DNA of 8,059 nt from Bacteroidota bacterium (GTDB lineage: Bacteria; Bacteroidota; Bacteroidia; JAADEI01), in contig JAJRPU010000232.1 of assembly GCA_024280615.1 (NCBI GenBank), positions 1 to 8,059 of the forward strand, given 5' to 3'. This document shows, in pieces, positions 4,624-8,059 of this stretch (position 1 is the stretch's first letter; every line of letters begins with the position of its first letter). The notes under the pieces were generated by a model that was given only the letters and a program-made list of their open reading frames with translations, was not told the origin of the DNA and did not search any database. Made by a program: the position numbers and the translations under genes.

Positions 4624-6675
4624 ATGAGAATCCAATGTCCGTTGTGGGCTAAGCCGTGGCGACTGGTGGCTCTGTTTCTTATAATACTCCTCGGCATTAT
4701 GTTATACATTAGCAAGGACTATGGCATCAGTGGCGACGAAGCAGATATGGCATATTATGGCAAATATCTTTTGCATCATTATTTCGGAGCCCCTAAGCCG
4801 GAGAAAAAAACAGTTAATCCATTGTTTGATGAGGTGGGACGCCTCTACGGTGGATTTTTTGAACTAACGGCAACAGCAATTCATCATTACATTTTCCCCA
4901 ATAGTGACCTATATCGTGTTAGGCATGGCGTAGGCGCTTTCTTTGGATGGTTGGGCATTCTGGCTGTTGCTCTCATAGGGTATATGTTCGGGGGGTGGCG
5001 TCTTGCCCTACTTTCAGCATTACTTCTGTTCTTCTTCCCACGATACTTAGGACATGTGATGAACAATTCCAAGGATGGACCCTTTGCTGCCTTGTATGTT
5101 CTCTCCATTTGGGCAATCTTGAGCATTATGAAAGACAAGTTTCAGTCTGACTGGAAAAAGTGGCTGTTGTGGGCTGTGATAACTGGTTTGGCTATTGGTG
5201 TTCGTGTTGGCGGGTTGCTCTTGATCGTGTATATGGCAATGGTTCTGGGAATATATTGGTCTTATTTGTTCAGGGATAGGTCCTTAAGCCGAGAGGCTAT
5301 ATTGCCTGTTGCTATTCGTTTTGTTGTGGCTTCTCTTGTTGCTTATCTATTACCATCCCTTTTTTGGCCCTATGCGGCAGAAAACCCAATACTCAATCCC
5401 ATCAAGGTTCTTCAAAAAATGTCTGAATATCCCGTTGGGATGCGCGTTTTGTTTGAAGGGCATTTTGTCTGGGCAAGTGCCCTCCCGTGGTATTACCCCT
5501 TGAAATGGATACTTATAACATCTCCTTTGGTTATCCTGATTGGATTCTTGCTCTCGCCATGGTTTGTTAAAAAAGAAACAAGTTGGAAAAGATATGCATT
5601 ATTGTTCCTGATTTTTTCTGCTATCTTCCCTGTCGCTTATGTTATTTGGAAAGGTTCAGTGCTATATGATGGTTGGAGACATCTCCTATTCATTTCAGGT
5701 CCTTTGGTTGTGGTGGCTGCTATTAGTTGGAACTATCTTCAGGAACATTTTAATAGAGCGGGAAAGTGGCTTGTTGGCGTAGCCTTTATTTTGCTATGGG
5801 CTTCGGCAATATGGTGGACCATTTGGTGGCATCCACATCAAGTGGTCTATTTCAACGAATTGGTTGGATACTTAAAAGGTGCATACACCAATTATGAAAC
5901 TGATTACTACTTGCAATGCACTACTCATGCAGCTTGGGAGCTGGAAAAAACAATTGCTAACACGGACGACACAGTAACCATCATAAGCAACTTCCTGCCT
6001 CCCCTCGTCCACTACCTTAAAGACAAATATCCCAATGTTAAAGTAAAGTTTGATAAATATTACACCCGAGAACAGAAAAAATGGGACTATGCCATTTGGG
6101 AAACACGGTTTATTGACCCGGGATTGCTTCGCGGTGAGGCATACCCCCCATTTAAAACAATATGGGTTGAGAAAGTTCAAGGAGTTCCCTTAGTGGCTAT
6201 TATTAAGAATGAAAACCCAAGTGTCTATCAGGCTTTCCTAGCTTTTCAGGAGGAAAAAAATGTAGGTAAGGCACTCCGATTGTTCCACCAAGCCCTGTCT
6301 GTGGATAGCCTAAACGAAAGGATCTATGAGGGTCTTGCCGAGCTATTTACAAGCGTTGGACTTTTAGATAGTGCAATCGCTGTCCTTAACCAACTAAACG
6401 GACTTTATCCAGAATACTCATCTCCCTATCTTACGAAGGCAGAACTGTATATGAAAATGGGTCAACTAAAACAAGCCTTAGCTCAGCTTCAAAAGGCGGA
6501 ACAACTACAACCTTATAGCCCAAATGTGAAGTATATGAAAATCATCGTGTTACTCAATATGGGCAATATATATTTAGCCCGACAGAACTTGGAAGAGGCT
6601 TTGGAGAAATATCCTGACAACCCTATGTTTCACCAGATTAAAAACTTTATGATAACGCAGGGACTGTATCGGTAA
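4624..6675 (+). CDS. GT39-like (GT-C) membrane glycosyltransferase with C-terminal TPR domain
   Basis: This 683-residue inner-membrane protein probably transfers a sugar from a lipid-phosphate donor on the outer face of the membrane. The first hydrophobic segment (about 13-29) is followed by YGISGDEADMAYYGKYL (33-49), in which D38 and E39 form the acidic pair typical of GT-C enzymes. A second loop, PRYLGHVMNNSKDGPFA (139-155), resembles the GT39-type N.KD.PF motif. Roughly nine to eleven hydrophobic segments run to about residue 401. A loop HPHQVVYFNELVGYLKGAYTN (403-423) leads into an external domain, and residues 533-668 form about four TPR units (34-residue spacing, with alternating A/L/Y/P positions such as LYPEYSSPYLTKAELYMKMG). 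The TPR block may bind a peptide or partner in the periplasm. The ATG at 4624 has an AT-rich upstream and no Shine-Dalgarno sequence. Donor, acceptor and pathway cannot be read. The gene is divergent from lysS and monocistronic as far as seen. Confidence 0.85.
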   Translation: MRIQCPLWAKPWRLVALFLIILLGIMLYISKDYGISGDEADMAYYGKYLLHHYFGAPKPEKKTVNPLFDEVGRLYGGFFELTATAIHHYIFPNSDLYRVRHGVGAFFGWLGILAVALIGYMFGGWRLALLSALLLFFFPRYLGHVMNNSKDGPFAALYVLSIWAILSIMKDKFQSDWKKWLLWAVITGLAIGVRVGGLLLIVYMAMVLGIYWSYLFRDRSLSREAILPVAIRFVVASLVAYLLPSLFWPYAAENPILNPIKVLQKMSEYPVGMRVLFEGHFVWASALPWYYPLKWILITSPLVILIGFLLSPWFVKKETSWKRYALLFLIFSAIFPVAYVIWKGSVLYDGWRHLLFISGPLVVVAAISWNYLQEHFNRAGKWLVGVAFILLWASAIWWTIWWHPHQVVYFNELVGYLKGAYTNYETDYYLQCTTHAAWELEKTIANTDDTVTIISNFLPPLVHYLKDKYPNVKVKFDKYYTREQKKWDYAIWETRFIDPGLLRGEAYPPFKTIWVEKVQGVPLVAIIKNENPSVYQAFLAFQEEKNVGKALRLFHQALSVDSLNERIYEGLAELFTSVGLLDSAIAVLNQLNGLYPEYSSPYLTKAELYMKMGQLKQALAQLQKAEQLQPYSPNVKYMKIIVLLNMGNIYLARQNLEEALEKYPDNPMFHQIKNFMITQGLYR

Positions 6676-6743
6676 GAATTGAGTTAAAAAGAATTGTTTT
6701 GGTTTCGGACTGTGATTAACTTAAAGTTACAATGGAGAATGTG

Positions 6744-6757
6744 AAGATAGTTATCTT
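6744..6757. terminator. Small palindrome between glycosyltransferase and tRNA cluster
   Basis: AAGATAGTTATCTT is a perfect 6-bp inverted repeat with a 2-base centre, about 70 bases after the stop of the glycosyltransferase gene and 4 bases from the 3' end of tRNA-Leu. On the plus strand two more Ts follow it, on the minus strand a mixed TCAC. The stem is short and AT-only, so it is a weak terminator candidate for either direction. The remainder of the 85-bp spacer shows nothing else. Confidence 0.25.
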
Positions 6758-6760
6758 TTG

Positions 6761-6844
6761 TGCCCGGGGCGGGAGTCGAACCCGCACGCCCGGAAGGGCA
6801 CTGGTACCTGAAACCAGCGCGTCTGCCAATTCCGCCACCCGGGC
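6761..6844 (-). tRNA. tRNA-Leu(CAG)
   Basis: This is a complete 84-base type II tRNA. The acceptor stem is GCCCGGG with CCCGGGC and discriminator A, the D stem is GCG with CGC, the anticodon stem-loop is CTGGT-TTCAGGT-ACCAG giving anticodon CAG (reads CUG codons), a long variable arm is GCCC-TTCC-GGGC, and the T arm is GCGGG-TTCGACT-CCCGC. All stems are perfectly paired. CCA is not encoded after the discriminator (CAA follows), so it must be added by CCA-transferase. The base just upstream of G1 on the minus strand is a T and is not part of the tRNA. Confidence 0.95.
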
Positions 6845-6860
6845 ATGGGCACATTGAGAG

Positions 6861-6935
6861 TGGGCGCTCCAGGATTCGAACCTGGGACCTCTGCCTTGTA
6901 AGGGCAGCGCTCTAAACCACCTGAGCTAAGCGCCC
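6861..6935 (-). tRNA. tRNA-Val(TAC)
   Basis: This is a complete 75-base tRNA. The acceptor is GGGCGCT with AGCGCCC and discriminator A, the D stem is GCTC with GAGC, the anticodon arm CTGCC-CTTACAA-GGCAG gives anticodon TAC, and the T arm is CCAGG-TTCGAAT-CCTGG, perfectly paired. CCA is not encoded. It sits 16 bp upstream, in transcription order, of tRNA-Leu. It is closely similar to tRNA-Val(CAC) nearby, suggesting a duplicated pair. Confidence 0.96.
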
Positions 6936-6990
6936 CAAAAACTTTGGTAAGAATAAACAGGGATTTTGGGGCTATGAGTTCCCCTTCTAG

Positions 6991-7065
6991 TGGGCACTGT
7001 AGGATTCGAACCTGCGACCTCTGCCCTGTGAAGGCAGCGCTCTAAACCAGCTGAGCTAAGTGCCC
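6991..7065 (-). tRNA. tRNA-Val(CAC)
   Basis: This is a 75-base tRNA. The acceptor is GGGCACT with AGTGCCC and discriminator A, the D stem is GCTC with GAGC, and the anticodon arm CTGCC-TTCACAG-GGCAG gives anticodon CAC. The T arm GCAGG-TTCGAAT-CCTAC carries one C-A mismatch at pair 50-64, whereas the sister tRNA-Val(TAC) is perfectly paired. The D and TTCGAAT elements are shared with the sister. It is the first of three tRNAs transcribed in this direction, separated from tRNA-Val(TAC) by a 55-bp spacer (6936-6990) in which I see nothing but a weak GGGG/CCCC pairing. Confidence 0.93.
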
Positions 7066-7083
7066 ACTCCCACCATTCTAAAA

Positions 7084-7091
7084 CAAAGCAA
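7084..7091 (-). promoter_or_regulatory. Possible -7 box for the tRNA cluster
   Basis: The minus strand reads TTGCTTTG, matching TAnnTTTG except at the second base, 18 bases upstream of the first base of tRNA-Val(CAC). Placement suits a tRNA promoter, but the match is imperfect and no clear -33 TTG is seen. Confidence 0.25.
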
Positions 7092-7093
7092 TG

Positions 7094-7110
7094 TAGGGAA
7101 TCGGTTCCTA
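7094..7110. terminator. Small hairpin after the TonB-receptor gene
   Basis: TAGGGAATCGGTTCCTA folds as GGAA-TCGG-TTCC with a bulged G and flanking T-A and A-T pairs. It begins 11 bases downstream of the receptor stop codon on the minus strand and precedes the tRNA cluster. The stem is short and no T-run follows it on the minus strand, so it could be a weak terminator or nothing. Confidence 0.25.
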
Positions 7111-7121
7111 ATTTTAGAGCC

Positions 7122-8059
7122 CTACTTCTGATTTAAGTTATAGCTCAGATTAAGGGTTATCATTCTGCCCGGTTCATAGACGGGCATACCAGCACTAAAT
7201 GGGTTCCTCAAGTATGAAAGGTGTGTATAGTAAAGCTGGTTGGTTATGTTTCGTGCTTCTATGCCTGCAATCCATTTGCCTTTTTCAAATTGTATTCCGG
7301 CATCCAGTCTATACCAAGCGGGGGTGGTCCATTCGCCAAGTTCAGCGTCAACCCTGTTTTGGGCAGCATTATAAACTGTCCTTATGTAGGCTCTAAGCCC
7401 TTTCCACTCTGGGGAATTCACCTGTGCAAAGACCCTCAACGGGGCTATTTCTCCTAATGGACTCCAATCTTTGGTTTTGTATCCCATTGTATAGCGAGCA
7501 CTTATTTCAGCAAGGTCTTTATATTTCGCAGTAGCGTACGTTCCTGAAACCATAGCATCAATATTGGTGTAAGTGGTGACCATCATCACTCCTCGCATCT
7601 CCCTTGCTAAATAGATGTAGTCTTTGACGTAATGGGTATATGCACCAATAGAGAAAGTCAGGCTGGAAGCCGATTTTGTACTGTAAGCAATTCTGAGCGT
7701 TGCCCGTTTAGGGGCTTTCAAGTATGGATTACCAAACCAAGATGGCTTGCCCATTCTTTTTAGGGTTATGTACAGATATTCATCTGGAACGGCGTCTTGC
7801 CCTATAGATGAAGCGATTGACAATCCTTTATGTTTGTATTGCAGAGTTGCCGTTATGGGGATAAAGAATCTTTGTGCAGAAGGTTCCTTATCTCCTATTT
7901 TCAGCAAATTGAGTCTTGATTGGTCACCCAAAATAACAGACGTTAAGCCACCTCTGACCTTAGCACTTAATGAGTTGCTAAAATTCTTTTCATAACTAAG
8001 TTGGGCTGAGATTGTGTGCAGCGAAGGAATCATATTTTGCGTCATTGTTTTGCCCATCA
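7122..8059 (-). CDS. TonB-dependent outer-membrane receptor, C-terminal part (partial)
   Basis: This outer-membrane beta-barrel would take up a ligand across the outer membrane, driven by TonB/ExbBD. About 312 residues of the C-terminal barrel are present, and the 5' end runs off the window. The ATG at 8057 is probably internal, because these receptors usually exceed 600 residues and the plug domain, TonB box and signal peptide are absent here. Barrel-type alternating hydrophobic/polar strands run throughout (for example LRIAYSTKSASSLTFSIGAY). The ending ARNITNQLYYTHLSYLRNPF, followed by VYEPGRMITLNLSYNLNQK, matches the TonB receptor C-terminal signature. The HLS...RNPFSAGMPVYEPGR spacing reminds me of the TonB-copper/OprC-NosA type, at low certainty. 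The protein ends SYNLNQK rather than in an aromatic residue, which is unusual for BAM recognition but does occur. The stop is at 7122-7124, 56 bp before tRNA-Val(CAC). Confidence 0.87.
   Translation of the reverse strand, partial: MGKTMTQNMIPSLHTISAQLSYEKNFSNSLSAKVRGGLTSVILGDQSRLNLLKIGDKEPSAQRFFIPITATLQYKHKGLSIASSIGQDAVPDEYLYITLKRMGKPSWFGNPYLKAPKRATLRIAYSTKSASSLTFSIGAYTHYVKDYIYLAREMRGVMMVTTYTNIDAMVSGTYATAKYKDLAEISARYTMGYKTKDWSPLGEIAPLRVFAQVNSPEWKGLRAYIRTVYNAAQNRVDAELGEWTTPAWYRLDAGIQFEKGKWIAGIEARNITNQLYYTHLSYLRNPFSAGMPVYEPGRMITLNLSYNLNQK

Noticed and set aside
6761..7065. tRNA cluster as an integration site with an att repeat
   Set aside because: No integrase and no duplicated tRNA 3' end is visible. 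The similarity of the two Val tRNAs is explained by tRNA duplication.

Overview
The window looks like a chromosomal segment of a Gram-negative bacterium. A TonB-dependent outer-membrane receptor shows that there is an outer membrane. Several features are compatible with the Bacteroidota/Chlorobiota/Ignavibacteriota (FCB) side of the tree: TAnnTTTG-like -7 boxes upstream of two or three transcription units, weak or absent Shine-Dalgarno sequences before most genes, a DUF502 protein translationally overlapped with a class II lysyl-tRNA synthetase, and a GT39-like membrane glycosyltransferase fused to TPRs. This placement is an inference from style, not a proven assignment. Base composition appears moderate and AT-leaning by eye, while the tRNA acceptor stems are GC-rich.

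Layout. (1) Positions 1-222 hold a non-coding direct repeat with a 119-bp period, two copies with one mismatch over 103 bp, built from CTCTGTG/CACAGAG words in both orientations. The second copy runs directly into the 3' end of a gene for an S74-type (endosialidase-chaperone-like) protein, of which only the last ~91 codons remain, to 495. (2) A plus-strand pair, 579-2251, encodes an R2 subunit of class Ic (Chlamydia-type Mn/Fe) ribonucleotide reductase and, 17 bp later, a class I SAM-dependent methyltransferase. (3) A convergent minus-strand pair, transcribed from 4505 down to 2282, encodes LysS and a DUF502 membrane protein that overlap by 20 bp. (4) Divergent from lysS across a 118-bp intergenic region is a 683-residue polytopic glycosyltransferase with a C-terminal TPR block (4624-6675). 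(5) A minus-strand tRNA cluster is transcribed Val(CAC), Val(TAC), Leu(CAG) (7065 down to 6761). (6) The minus-strand 3' end of a TonB-dependent receptor (7122 to the window end) lies just upstream of the tRNAs and is truncated by the window edge.

How the genes relate. The content is mostly housekeeping: dNTP synthesis, tRNA charging, tRNAs, envelope glycosylation and nutrient import. No single pathway links all the genes, and I see no CRISPR array, transposase, toxin-antitoxin pair or defence island. The observations most worth a second look are the Phe-for-Tyr radical-site substitution together with a second Phe at the position of the chlamydial activation tyrosine Y222 in NrdB, the palindromic 119-bp repeat that abuts and apparently truncates an S74 gene, and a C-A mismatch in the T stem of tRNA-Val(CAC).
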